DNA of 64,000 nt, from NCBI GenBank assembly GCA_037953625.1, contig CM075651.1, forward strand, positions 129,050,501-129,114,500, written 5' to 3'. This document shows positions 1-11,376 of this stretch, piece after piece. The position numbers were made by a program, and so were the translations under genes. The notes beneath the pieces are model-generated. The model was not told the DNA's origin. It saw only the letters and a program-made list of their open reading frames with translations, and did no database searches. Position 1 is the first letter of the stretch; every line of letters begins with the position of its first letter. This DNA is from Crotalaria pallida (taxonomy: Eukaryota > Streptophyta > Magnoliopsida > Fabales > Fabaceae).

Positions 1-136
1 CCAAGAAGGGTATCTATCTTTCTTAAAGAAAGTATGCTTTATATCTTTATCAATGTTAGATGCCACTGGCTTCCTCCAATCCAAACCAGCTGCTCTACAA
101 GTGGACCCTACAGCTAACCTCAAGTTAGTTCTTTAA
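1..136 (-). other. possible coding fragment at the window edge
   Basis: Read on the minus strand, about the first 136 bases are open and code-like, giving a peptide that contains GLDWRKPVASNIDKD and ends at the window edge in KKDRYPSW. I do not recognise the family. There is no convincing splice acceptor at its upstream side, where the sequence soon becomes AT-rich. It could be the end of an exon of a gene outside the window, or a transposon fragment. Confidence 0.25.
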
Positions 137-549
137 CTGCTATGTTAATTCATAGTTAAATGGTACGCAATACGATTTGGTTCGTGGTACGGGTTTGGGT
201 ACGCGATATGGAAATTGATTAAAAGTGTGGTATGGAGGGAATAAACTTAATCGGTTCGCTATTTCGAGACGTGGTACGTTTTAAGTTTATGTTCGGTTCG
301 TTCTTTGTATAATTCTATATTTGTTTTATACAGTATAAAAATTCTAATTTTGCTACTTGAATTTAGAAAGAAAATATCACAATATCTCCTCAAATTTATA
401 TTAGATCCAAAATTAGATCAACTTAAACTTAGAATTCAAAAAGACAATTTATTTTCAGCCTTAAATAATTTTGATAATAGCAATTTCCCAATTCTCAATA
501 CATGCATTATTAATACGTTATTAAACTTTTTTGTTGGCCCAATAAGGCA
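137..549. other. non-coding stretch left of the MULE
   Basis: No gene is supported here. Bases 155-300 repeat GGTACG/GGTTCG-type words and may be part of an old transposon; the rest is AT-rich. An 89-codon open frame at 305-574 is hydrophobic low-complexity sequence that runs into the neighbouring element and looks fortuitous. Confidence 0.5.
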
Positions 550-558
550 ATACTTGAT

Positions 559-1442
559 GAGTTTGAGATTATAAACCCCAACTAATATCCACAAACCCCA
601 ACTTTAAGAGTAAAAATACTAAAATGTCCTCATTAAAAAAATTCTAAACTACAAACCCCAATTTTCAACCTCAAACCCCAAACCACCTTTTTTGCATATA
701 TCCAGGAAATGGAAAGCCATACATCCAGGACCAGGAGTAGTGTTCCTCCCTCTTAGTAATTTTGCATCCACTTTCATCAACAAAAATATAGGTTCATCAC
801 ACGTAAATATTTTCGTGTTGGTGATTCTGTTGCCATTAAGCTACGGTTTTCTTATTTTTTTTCAGTGGATGAATACTTTCCGACTTTCCAGTCTCGGAAA
901 AAAATTTTCCGACTGGGAACGCTCGGAATTCACCTTTTTTTCCCGACCCAATAGTCTCGGAAACGCAAACCAGGTTCAATTTTGCCCGCTTGAAATCAAG
1001 CTACAGAGAGCGTGGTTTGATTGAATTATTGTACTGCCATTCCTCCCCCACAAACTTGTTTTTAATGTGCTCTGCCTCTGATTAATATGAAGATTTCAAT
1101 TTTTGAAATGAGAACAGGTGATTGAGAAGAACATTAAAACCTAAACCCAAAAATCACAAACCAAAAGCAAGAGAAGAGGAGAACATATCTTTAAGAGGAG
1201 AAGAAAAAAACGAAGTTGAGGAGATAAGGAGTTAGTATGTGAGAGGAGAAGAAGAGGAACCCTAGATTTATTAAGAAGAAGAACCGTGTATGTGAAAGGG
1301 AGGGAAGATGAACAATGTATGTGAGAGGGAGTGAGAAGAAAAGAGGTGTTTTTTTGTTTTAATAACTTCAGGGATAGTTTTATCTTTTCACTAGCAATTT
1401 TGGGGTTTGGGGATAGATATGGGGGTTTGTAATCTCAAACTC
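559..1442. mobile_element. non-autonomous Mutator-like element (MULE)
   Basis: The two ends form inverted repeats. The left end reads GAGTTTGAGATTATAAACCC, and the reverse complement of the right end reads GAGTTTGAGATTACAAACCC, with weaker similarity continuing to about 80 bp. The element is flanked by a perfect 9-bp duplication, ATACTTGAT, at 550-558 and 1443-1451. Nine-bp TSDs with long TIRs are typical of the Mutator superfamily. No transposase is present in its 884 bp. The interior (about 690-1330) includes a purine-rich block and a short stretch that reads like coding sequence, so capture of host sequence (Pack-MULE) is possible but not shown. Confidence 0.8.
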
Positions 1443-1451
1443 ATACTTGAT

Positions 1452-1894
1452 TGATATTCCTCATATGCCTTTCCAACCCATCATCTTCCTTGGACTCCTT
1501 CATACATACTTCAGAGTTCCTTGATTCCTTGGCAGGCAACTTTTGTCTCTTCGATCTCCTTCTTCGTACAAGACTTCAAGTTTCAGGTTTCCAACACCAA
1601 AAAGCATAAACACAATGCAGACAAACTAAAGCCAGAATCTCAAAAACATGAACTATTCAATATTGGCCTTCTCATCCTCATCTCCTACTCTCCCATGACC
1701 TTCTCTTTCAACCGCGTCGCCGACGGTTCCTTTTCTTCCTCCCCGTCCAGATTGCGGTTCAAGGATGTTGATGAACCAGTTTGCGTCCCGTTACGAACTG
1801 GAACGAAAACGTCCCGCGAACCATGACGAATGGACCAGTTCGTGGTTCAGAAGCAATTTCTCTGAACCGTGTAATAGTGTGTTAATTGCAATAT
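1452..1894. other. intergenic, old repeat-like sequence
   Basis: Bases 1700-1880 are relatively GC-rich and rich in GAACC/GGTTC words (for example GAACCAGTTTGCGTCCCGTT). No gene could be supported. An open frame at 1521-1826 has no recognisable domain. Confidence 0.4.
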
Positions 1895-1899
1895 CATAA

Positions 1900-2176
1900 T
1901 GATGGGCTGGTAGCCCGTATTAGGAGAAGACCTAAGTGGTTATCTGATTTTGTTTAATGAACCAGAGAAGTTATGTTCCTTTTCTTATTTTAGTTCTTAT
2001 TGGGCTTGGCCCATTAGTAGAATCATTGTAATGAAGTTAGGGGGTTACCCTATTTGTAGTGCAGCGTTAGCTGCCAGGAATCAAGAATGAAGTCATTTGC
2101 TTTTTTTTAGGTTTAACTTGCTTTCTCTCCTCTCTTGCGCTCCCTGGTTTTCTTCTTGACCCCTAACTTCCTATCA
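1900..2176 (+). repeat. 5' LTR of the Ty3/gypsy element
   Basis: 277-bp LTR from TGATGGGCTGG to CTTCCTATCA. Its first part is a copy of the last codons of pol (the RRRPKWLSDFV-encoding segment), because the pol stop codon lies inside the 3' LTR. Confidence 0.92.
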
Positions 2177-2179
2177 TTT

Positions 2180-2191
2180 TGGTGCTTTCAT
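2180..2191 (+). promoter_or_regulatory. candidate primer-binding site of the Ty3 element
   Basis: TGGTGCTTTCAT starts three bases after the 5' LTR, where a primer-binding site complementary to a tRNA 3' end (…CCA) is expected. It is not the initiator-Met site seen in the copia elements here. I cannot name the tRNA. It runs directly into the gag start codon at 2190, leaving almost no leader. Confidence 0.5.
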
Positions 2192-2948
2192 GTCGCAACC
2201 TAACCCTCCCCCACCTACCCCACCACCACCGGAAACGGTAACACCCACCACCCCCCCTGATCCCAACCCTTCCCCTGCTGATAACACCTTGCAGCAGCTC
2301 ACCGCCCAGTTGCAAGTCATGCAATCTCAACTAGAAAATCAGCAGCACATCCAAGATAGTAGATATGCAAGACTGCAACAATCTGTGGACACCCGTCACT
2401 TAGCTATCCAACATTATTTGGATCAGATAGCAACATTACACCTTCAAACTCAATTTGCCATGATGGGTTCTACTGAAGGTGCATCCCTTACCCACGTCAC
2501 ACCCTACCTCTACTCCTACTACTATTTCAGTCCCAAATTCATTCACCCCTACAGCATCTATTCCCTTTCTCACACCCACATCATGTTCCATTCCCTCCTT
2601 CCCATACTTCCCACAAACATCATACAACCCCTACACTCCTAACACCTTTCCCCTCCCATATCCTTCCCAATTATCTAACCGTGTGACTGAACTTTCTCAA
2701 GAAAATTTGCTGAACTGTTTTTTGTCTGGTTTAAGTCCTGATATTCGCCGGGAGCTCACAATTGTTAAACCCCACACCCTTTCTGATGCCATTGGTTTAG
2801 CTAAACTTGTGGAAGCTAAAATCAGAGATTCTCGCCCCCGTGTTATACGTTTTCCACCACCCCCACCCCCACCTACCCAACAACCCACATTACCACCACG
2901 AAATATCCTACCCATCTGTAAATTAACAACAGCTCAAATGCAAGAGTG
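2190..2948 (+). pseudogene. gag: Ty3 gag remnant, core deleted
   Basis: The start ATG at 2190 opens a proline-rich N-terminus followed by a glutamine-rich coiled region (to about codon 83). The frame then enters low-complexity Pro/Tyr/Thr-rich sequence, and only another frame (2479-2948) recovers recognisable gag: the end of the retrotransposon gag domain (SNRVTELSQENLLNCF, then GLSPDIRRELTIVKPH). The central gag domain between these parts is missing. A stop at 2947 precedes what should be the zinc knuckle (LCYNCDEKF), which lacks its later His and Cys. A duplication of about 18 bp (TCAAGGGCTATGT at 2953 and 3012) has disrupted that zone. No functional capsid protein is expected. Confidence 0.75.
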
Positions 2949-3046
2949 AAGGGCTCAAGGGCTATGTTACAATTGTGATGAAAAGTTTATATCTCTTGTT
3001 AGTTTATATCTCAAGGGCTATGTAACAACAGCCCAAACAATTTTTA

Positions 3047-3739
3047 TTGTTGTTAATTGATGACACACCCTCCCAACCAACCCAACCTGATGAATTTATA
3101 TCTCTTGAGTCTACTGAATATGCTGAATTGGACATTTCCACACCTTTACCACAAGAGGATGACCCTGTCCATTTTCAGCTTTCATATCAAGCGTTGGAAG
3201 GTAGCTTATCCCCTAAAACACTCAAATTTTGTGGCTCCATTTTTGGGCATACTGTCACTATTCTTATTGATACCGGCAGCTCCCATAATGTCATTCAGCC
3301 CCGTGTGGCCCAATTTTTACACTTACCTATTACTACAACCCCCCAATTTCCAGTTATGGTGGGAAATGGTGCTCACATTTACTGCAGTGGATGTTGTGAT
3401 AATACCCCAGTTATGCTGCAGAATCACACTTTTCACATCCCTCTTTATCTCCTTCCCATCAAAGGAGCGGATGTAGTTTTGGGTATTGAGTGGCTTCGCA
3501 CTCTTGGCCCGATTGTCTCCGACTTTGCTGTCCCGTCCATGCAGTTTACCATTGGGGACAAATCCATCACTCTAAATGGCAACAACCAGCCACCACTAAC
3601 ACACGCTTCTTTCCACCACCTCACTCGCCTATTACATACAGATGCCATTGCTTCACTACACACAATTCAGTTCTTACCCCCTCCCTCACCCCTACTATTA
3701 CAGCTACAGAACCCACCCATACCATTAACCCAGCCATAA
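3047..3739 (+). pseudogene. Ty3 aspartic protease segment
   Basis: Frame 2 encodes a retropepsin-like domain: active-site triad in LIDTGSSHNV (DTG at 3269-3277) and the later hydrophobic motif GADVVLGIEWL. In an intact element it would cleave the Gag-Pol polyprotein. This frame ends at 3739, and the reverse transcriptase continues in frame 1 from about 3650-3740, so a frameshift separates the domains. The N-terminal side is not joined to gag in frame either. Confidence 0.8.
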
Positions 3740-3741
3740 AA

Positions 3742-5136
3742 TTGGTTGTAGACTCATTTTCAACAATTTTTCAAAAACCCAAAGGTTTACCCCCAGTTCG
3801 AAACCATGACCATGCCATCCCCCTACTACCCAACTCTGTACCCGTTAAAACTAAGCCATACCGATACCCTCACTCCCAAAAAGAAGTCATGACCAGTTTG
3901 TTGCAAGAGATGATTCGAGAAGGCATAGTGAAACCTAGCACAAGTCCATTTTCTTCTCCAGTTTTATTAGTTAAAAAAAAAGATGGTTCGTGGCGCTTTT
4001 GTGTAGATTATCGTGCTTTAAATGCCATTACAGTTAAAGATTGTTTTTCGATGCCTACTATTGATGAACTACTGGACGAGTTGCATTCAGCCTCTATTTT
4101 TTCAAAAATTGATTTGCGTTCAGGGTATCATCAGATTCGAGTTCAACCACAAGACAATCACAAGACAGCCTTTCGTACGTTCGACGGGCACTACGAATTT
4201 TTGGTTATGCCTTTTGGACTTACAAATGCTCCCTCTTCATTTCAGGCAGCAATGAATGACTTACTGCGGCCCTACCTACGTCAGTTTGTTCTGGTTTTTT
4301 TTTATGACATTTTAGTTTATAGCCCTTCTTTAGATGATCATTTACAGCACTTGCATATTATTTTGTCCCTATTACATTCTAACCAATTTTACGCTAAGTT
4401 TTCTAAGTGTATTTTTGGTGTGACATCTGTGAGCTACCTAGGGCATATAATTTCAGCAGGTGTTGTTAGTCCAGATCCAGATAAAATAAAAGCTATGGTG
4501 GATTGGCCTCCACCGCGCACTCTCACTCAGTTACGGGGTTTTTTAGGCCTCACCGGTTTCTACCGCAAATTTGTTAAGAACTACGCCGCTCTCGCCTCTC
4601 CTCTCACCGACCTACTTAAACTTAATGCTTTTACATGGTCTGACGAGGCTCAGCTGGCCTTTACAAAATTACAACAAGCCATGGTAGGGACTTCAGTCCT
4701 TAAACTACCAGATTTTTCAAAGGAATTTGCAGTAGAAACCGACGCCTCTGGGGTAGCCATTGGTGTTGTCCTTTCTCAAGGCGGCCATCCGCTAGCATAC
4801 TTCAGCAAAAAGATGTCCCCTCGCATGCAAGCTGCTTCTGCTTATGTGCGAGAAATGTTCGTCGTCACCGAAGCTGTTAAAAAGTGGAGACAATATTTAA
4901 TAGGCAGACACTTCAAAATTTTCACAGATCAGCAAAGCCTAAAACACTTATTGACACAAGCTCTCCATACTCCAGAGCAACAGAAATGGGCCACTAAACT
5001 TATTGGATTCAATTATGACATTGTGTATAGATCAGGGAAAACTAACCGTGTGGCGGACGCTCTTTCAAGATGCCATTCGGATGATACCCCGCTGTTCACT
5101 GCTTTGTCTTCCCCTCTTCCAGCCTTGTTTCAATAG
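3742..5136 (+). pseudogene. pol: Ty3 reverse transcriptase / RNase H, catalytic Asp replaced
   Basis: The open frame 3490-5136 carries RT from about 3742: KKKDGSWRFCVDYRALN, FSKIDLRSGYHQIRV, VMPFGLTNAPSSFQ, then the catalytic box, then YLGHIISAGVV and the RNase H domain (ETDASG, REMFVV, TDQQSL). The catalytic box reads FFYDILVYS: the first Asp of the YxDD-type pair is Tyr (TAT at 4303-4305) next to an intact GAC. This residue binds catalytic metal in reverse transcriptases, so the enzyme should be inactive. A TAG at 5134-5136 interrupts the frame before integrase. The first part of this open frame (3490-3740) overlaps protease in another frame and is probably not real coding sequence. Confidence 0.85.
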
Positions 5137-7023
5137 CTCTCATCATTTTATGCAACAGAGAAGGGACAGAATTTGATCAATCAGCTAGTAACCAGCGATA
5201 CTTTGCACCAATTTTTCCAAGTTTCCAAAGGACTATTGTACTACAAGAACAGATTATTCATACCTGACATTGAGAACTTAAGGGAGTCACTGATAACTGA
5301 ATTTCATGCATCACCACTTGCTGGACACTCTAGCCTTAAACCCACTTTGGCCCGTCTTGCTTCCTTTTGCTACTGGCCAGGACTATACACCCAAACCAAA
5401 GCTTTTCTCTCCTCTTGCAGCACCTGCCAAGCAAACAAATATATACCACAAAAGCAACATGGGTTATTACAGCCTCTTCCGACACCAGCAAATGTATGGG
5501 AAGATTTATCAATGGATTTTATAGTGGCCTTACCATCTTCTTTTGGTCATACTACTATATGGGTTATTGTTGATCGCCTAACCAAGTACTCCCACTTTAT
5601 TGCTCTTCCTTCCAAGTTTTCGGCTGAACAACTGGCTGCCCGATTCGTGAGTGATATTGTCCGCCTTCATGGTGTTCCCCGCTCTATTGTATCTGACAGA
5701 GACAAAGTTTTCCTCAGTCACTTCTGGAAAGAGGTGTTTCGCTTACAAGGGACATCATTGAAATTTAGTTCCGCATACCATCCAGAAACAGACGGGCAAA
5801 CGGAAGTGGTAAATCGTTGCTTGGAAACATACCTTCGCTGTTTTGCTGGTGACAACCCACGTTCTTGGTTCAGGTTCCTGCACTTGGCCGAATACTGGTA
5901 CAACACTTCCTGGCATTCTTCCATTCACATGTCACCATTCCAAGCTCTTTATGGCAGACCTCCTCCCACTCTCAAGGATTATACCCCTGGTAGCACTTCC
6001 ATTCCCACTCTAGATGCAACAATGACACAAAGAGAACAATATCTGTCAGATCTACGTTTCCACCTTACTAGAGCCAAGCAACGGATGAAATCACAAGCAG
6101 ATACAAAACGTAAAGATGTTACCTTTCAAATCGGTGATTGGGTTTGGCTCAAGTTGCAGCCACACCGCCAAAGCTCTGCTCAGCACCGGTCCTCCCAAAA
6201 ACTGGCGCGTAAATACTATGGCCCTTACAAGATCTTGGAGTGTGTGGGCTCTGTTGCCTACCGATTAGCTCTTCCTGCCTCATCTCGAATCCATGACGTC
6301 TTTCACGTGAGCCTCCTGCGCCGGTTTGTGGGTGATCCCGCCTCAGTTTCTGTGCCGCTACCCACTGACACCATTCCTTCCGACCACAACACCGCCCTCT
6401 CCACCGCCACGTCTAACCCAGCAACGGCGGGCGTTACCAAGACCTCTCTTTTGGTGGACGTCGATGGTGAAACCATGACAGGTCTCTCCACAAGGCCGAA
6501 GCATATGGTGGATAACAGCATGCTGCACGAAAAGGGTGCAAACCAGCCGCATGATCAGGCTATATTTGTGTCACCTTTGGTAGGAAGAAAGGATGAGGGT
6601 GGAGGCAAGCTCTCCATCGTGAGAGAGAACCCAGAGGAAAAGAGTTTCGGTCCTTGGCAGACAGAGAAGAAAGAAGGAGTTCAAATGAGAAGTGAATGTA
6701 CTTTGAAGCCTTTGGATACTCCACCAAGTGATAAGGTTGCATGTACTTCTTCTGAACAATCACGTGCTAAGCCACAGCTGGCACTTGAAATTCCCGCAGC
6801 TTCTTCCACACGCTTTGACCAAGCAACGGCTCCAACACTAGGGCAACACACTTCGAGTACCACCTCTAGTTCCTCTAACGGGCCGGGTTTTGTGGCCCAC
6901 AATGCTACAACTCCAGTTCCTTCTAACACCCTTGAGGACAAGGGCCCTTTTCAAGAGGAAGGCAATGATGGGTTGGTAGCCCGTATTAGGAGAAGACCTA
7001 AGTGGTTATCTGATTTTGTTTAA
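5137..7023 (+). pseudogene. pol: Ty3 integrase with long C-terminal tail
   Basis: Same frame as RT, after the TAG at 5134-5136. It shows the HHCC zinc-binding region (HASPLAGH … CSTCQANK), the DDE core (LSMDFIVALP, SIVSDRDKVF, PETDGQTEVVNR) and a GPY/F-type module (KYYGPYKIL) followed by RIHDVFHVSLLRR. About 200 further residues of low-similarity tail run into the 3' LTR and end RRRPKWLSDFV at 7023. No chromodomain was recognised in the tail. The integrase frame is open throughout; only the upstream stop and the lost RT residue make it non-functional in cis. Confidence 0.85.
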
Positions 7024-7241
7024 TGAACCAGAGAAGTTATGTTCCTTTTCTTATTTTAGTTCTTATTGGGCTTGGCCCATTAGTAGAATCATTGTAATGA
7101 AGTTAGGGGGTTACCCTATTTGTAGTGCAGCGTAGCTGCCAGGAATCAAGAATGAAGTCATTTGCTTTTTTTTAGGTTTAACTTGCTTTCTCTCCTCTCT
7201 TGCGCTCCCTGGTTTTCTTCTTCACCCCTAACTTCCTATCA
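6966..7241 (+). repeat. 3' LTR of the Ty3/gypsy element
   Basis: 276-bp LTR followed by the TSD CATAA at 7242-7246. The purine-rich AAGAGGAAGGCAA just before it (6953-6965) is the likely polypurine tract and lies within the pol reading frame. The pol stop codon is 58 bases inside the LTR. Confidence 0.92.
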
Positions 7242-7246
7242 CATAA

Positions 7247-7992
7247 GTTTGTAAAGTTATATATAAACAGCCTATATGTACACTAGCTATACAATAATGA
7301 GAATTCATTTCTTCCAATCATTTTACACTTCATTACACATTTTGAGCTAAGTTCCCTTGATTGTAATTTCATTGTTTAATATACTGCACATAACTACGCA
7401 CCAGTGTGGAGTTGAAAATTCTTGAAATAAGCGCGTATAGACCGTGTTAGAATGTTATTTTGTTGTCTATGCATGAACATAAAACAATGCAAGGCTTGAA
7501 CTAGGAAGTATAACATTTTTCATTGTGGTGGCTCAACAGTGAAAATTAATAAATGTTCCTAAAACAGAAATAATTACAAACTTCAATTATATTTTCATCA
7601 TTGAATAAGTTGATTTGTTTAAAATTTACATCCACGAGCATATTAGAATCTCTGTTAGTTTACTCCATGCACTCTTTCATAGATGAAAAATCATGTAGCT
7701 CTTGGAAACCTGGTTAACTTTGTTAGCTAATTCTTGAACCCCTTAACTTTTTCCATAATGTCACCATACTTGGAGGCAAGCACTGTGCCATTCAGTGTGA
7801 AAAGGGTAGAAAAGAAATGGACAGGCAGAATACTGCTGTCTGATAACTTCAACTTCTATAGCTTATACATAAATGTTGTTGCTAACTATTCTATAACAAA
7901 ATTGCATTCTAAGTACATGCCTCAACACATCCTGTCAACAACACACCCTGATAGAAATAAGGAATTTACATACATATGTTCACAATACAAAT
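7247..7992. other. 3' flank and UTR of the kinase gene
   Basis: AT-rich sequence between the Ty3 TSD and the stop codon of the kinase gene. The part nearest 7992 should be the 3' UTR of that minus-strand gene; a poly(A) site cannot be placed by eye. The open frame 7734-8210 on the plus strand overlaps the last kinase exon and is a shadow. Confidence 0.5.
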
Positions 7993-10900
7993 TCAGTTCA
8001 CACGAGAAGATTGCCGGTGGGACGGCAGTGGGGATGCAGTCGGAGTCAGATTCATCGGAGACCGATTTGGTGCCGGAGATCTTCTTCCATGAGCATGGAC
8101 TCTCTGATGTTCTGATTGGGAATTTCGGCCAGCAGTTTTGGGAGCTTCGATCTGTTGGAGAGTGTCCAAAACCTCTGTCATTGGAGGCCTTGCCTTGGCT
8201 TCACTATTAAGACATTGTAGAGCAAGTGTAGCAGCCATGAAGGCTCCTTTTTGTGGGTATTGGCCCTCCAACTTGGTATCCATGATCCGGAATAGTCTTC
8301 TTTTATCTCCCAAATATGGTCTAGCCCAGTCCACCAGGTTATGCTCAACACCAGCCATCGTTTTATCAACAGCGCGCCTTCCGGACAAAAGTTCAAGCAA
8401 CACAACTCCAAAGCTGTATACATCACTTTTGGCCGTCAATCGACCTGTCATCGAGAGTTTTAGTATAATGTTTCACATAAATGAGACATGCGACTTGAGT
8501 CTTCTTCTAATATATCCTATGGAATAGAACAACATGAAAGACATGAGCAAGCTAAAATTTGAGCAACAAAATTGCCCGTGTTGTAAAGTAAAATCATCAA
8601 GGCCATTGATGATCGACCCTGACTATCGATGTAATGAGCAACATCTGTCAGCCATTTATTATCATTTGCCACAGCAGAAAAAAATAAACCATATCAATGA
8701 TCGAAGTAACACCTAGACTCTTAAAGGATTGATTAGTCCAATAGGCTATAGCATGTTGAAATGGACATTAATTGATGGCAGATTACTAACCATAAACATT
8801 AATAACAAGGTCAACTACCAATAATGGTTTAGGTGAAGCTAAATCATACCAGTTGCCACATATTCAGGTGCTGCATATCCTTGGGTACCCATGACTTGAG
8901 TTGACACATGAGTTCTATCACCAGTAGGACCCGCCTTAGCTAAGCCAAAATCAGAGAGCTTAGCATTGAACTCCTACAATTCAAATGCATGAGAAGTAAG
9001 TACAAAGTAATTTAAACAAATGATACAAACGAAGAAATTGTAACCAAATTTTCATACAGCGTCCAGAAGGATATTAGAAGCTTTAAAATCTCGGTATATG
9101 ACTTGTGATTTGGCATTATGAAGAAAAGAGAGTCCTCTGGCAGCACCAATAGCCACTTTCATCCTCACTGACCATGACAGTGGTTGTGGTCCTCCTGTCC
9201 AATATACAATTAATCCATAAATTAGAAACTGGTGTAATTTTCCTAAGTGAAGTTAGCAAAACAAATTCAAATATTTGTTATTTTAGCAATCAACAAATTA
9301 AAATTTGTAATTTGACACATTAAGGAGACCAATCTTAAGAACGAGGTAATCTGTTCTTGTTGATTTCTTTCTTCTTTGTTAGTTTGGTGACAAAATGATT
9401 TAAAGGCCAAAGTTGAATAGACCCTAAATTGTAAATGAGAACTGTAATGATTACAGATTTACAGTATAAAGTAACTTACTTCTAAAGAGATGATTCTCTA
9501 AGCTTCCTTTGGGCATAAACTCATATACCAATAGCCGGTTCTCTCCCTCCAAGCAGTAACCAATCAATTTAACAAGATTAGGATGATGCAGTTGCCCAAG
9601 GTAGTGAACCTCAGTCTGAAAATCGATTAAAGTTTCATTACCATGCATATTACTAAGAGAAAAAATCAAAAGCATGTGAATGTGAGAAAGCAAAAAACAC
9701 ATACCAGCCACTCTTTATGACCTTGGAAACCTTCAGGCTTAAGCCTTTTCACAGCAACAACCATTCCCGATCCAGGTTTCGCGGCTGTAAATGTGTGTTG
9801 ATCGATCCATCCCTTGTAAACATAACCGAATCCCCCTTCTCCAAGAAGACTGTCGGGACGAAAATTCCTGGTGGCATTCTTCAACTCATTGAATTGGAAG
9901 GCCTTAAGATTGGGAGATGACAAGATTTCGCCCTCAGACCTTGGTGTTGGAAGACTTGAGGCTGTGATTTTTTCGCTGAATGATGGGATAGATAAGCTCG
10001 AAGGAGTAGATTTTGAGATTGTTGACCCTGATCCTGACAGAAGAAAAAAATTTAGTTAGTCCATAGTTCATATATATACTGTCACAACACAAACAAAAAG
10101 GGGGTGTTTTACAATAACCATACAAATTTCACCATCAACAATAATAGTAGAACCTAAATAAGGAAATTTTGAAAGAGTAGTATACTTTATACATCACAAA
10201 AGCACTTTTCTTTTGTCCTAGTCTAATTTTTACTTCAATTAGCTATAGCTAACTCTCGTTTCATACATTTTAACTTGCTTTTGTAGTTCATATAATTAAA
10301 AGTTCGGATTACCATTTCAGGTAGTCCTTTTTCTTTTTAATGATAGGTTAAGCATAAATTTATATACTTTAGATATAATAAGGATGAATTGTACATCAAC
10401 CCCTTAGTTCATGTCTAAAAAAAAACATATTTTACTTCTCAAACCAATTCATGTCGTTTTTTTTAAAGTGCAAATCATGTCTAAAATCGTTGGAAATTAA
10501 TCACCTAAGTATCATAGAAAATTAGACGATAGTAACAAGTTTAATACTAGGGAGGTGATAAAGGAGGAGAAAAGGGCTAAAAACAAAAAGAACACAAAAA
10601 ATAAAGGAAACTTTTCAAGTACTATTAATTAACGTGGAAGAGAAAAGATATTTTGAAGAATCTGAATACTTATACCCAGCTAATAATTGAAGCTGAAATG
10701 TACAAACACTAAAAATCAAGCAATAGACAAAAAAATTCCCAAAACAGAAAACTTAGTACTTTGTATAATTATCTAAGTTTATCCAACCCCTATGACCAAG
10801 ATTAGCATCCGTGATTAGGAATTGAGTTCAAATATAGGAAGGAAATAGAATCCACCAAAAAAATAGAATTTATAACACCATCAAGTCTCCAAAAGAAAAA

Positions 10901-11059
10901 AATAGAAAGAGGTTGTTAATAAATAATCTATCTATGGAAAGTATGATGAGAAAAATGAATGAAAAAACAGATGGGTTTTTTTTTTTTTTTTTTACCAGAA
11001 GTGGTTCTGGAGCTTTGAGCTGCATCAACTTTGGCAGAAGAATCCAAGCAGTTACCCAT
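7993..11059 (-). CDS. APK2-like (PBL2/PBL3): APK2/PBL2-PBL3-like receptor-like cytoplasmic kinase (RLCK-VII)
   Basis: Six exons with GT-AG introns: 11059-10996, 10033-9705, 9615-9480, 9194-9058, 8973-8850 and 8444-7993 (stop). All phases agree, giving 1,242 nt and 413 residues. The protein starts MGNCLDSS, a signal for N-myristoylation (Gly2) and palmitoylation (Cys4), so it should sit at the plasma membrane. The kinase domain has GEGGFGYVYKGW (P-loop), VAVKRLKPEG (catalytic Lys), IYRDFKASNILLD (non-RD-type catalytic loop wording differs; here RD is present), LSDFGLAKAGPTGD (DFG) and GTQGYAAPEY. RLCK-VII proteins relay signals from surface receptor kinases in immunity and growth. The NLKAF…NELKNATRNF lead-in, the GWID insert and the C-terminal tail match APK2A/APK2B of Arabidopsis as I recall them. 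No defect was seen. The substrate is not predictable. Confidence 0.93.
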
Positions 11060-11376
11060 CAGACCCTGCACCCAAATTCTCTGAGCTTCTTCTTCTCCAA
11101 GTACACTAGAAAAAGAACTAAAAAAGAGTGATTTTTCGTTTACAAAAAAAAAAGAGTGATTTTTCTTTTATTATTTTGGGTTGGTTTCAATTTCCAAGGA
11201 AGTGAAGGGAATCTGAGTGATTCAAGAGAAAGGAAGAAACTTTGGGAAGAGAAGAGAGAAAGAAGAAGCAGAGAGATTATGGGTCGTGAAAGGACAGATA
11301 TTATGAAGAAGAAAAAACTGAGATGGAAGCTTTTTGGATTCGTCCATGAAGACACTGACATTGGAAGAGTGTTGTA

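Larger units (their letters stand above)
1900..7241 (+). mobile_element. full-length Ty3/gypsy LTR retrotransposon
   Basis: LTRs begin TGATGGG and end CTATCA, and a 5-bp TSD, CATAA, lies at 1895-1899 and 7242-7246. Order is LTR, gag remnant, aspartic protease, reverse transcriptase, RNase H, integrase, LTR, which is the Ty3/gypsy order. The LTRs (277 and 276 bp) show only two substitutions and one single-base indel, so insertion was recent. The coding region is nonetheless broken: gag lacks its core, there is a frameshift between protease and RT, a stop lies between RNase H and integrase, and one catalytic RT residue is replaced. The lineage is uncertain: the integrase tail has a GPY/F-type module but I could not recognise a chromodomain. 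The element sits about 750 bp downstream of the kinase gene's stop codon. Confidence 0.93.

Noticed and set aside
305..574. 89-codon frame at the left edge
   Set aside because: AT-rich, hydrophobic, and overlaps the MULE terminus and TSD.
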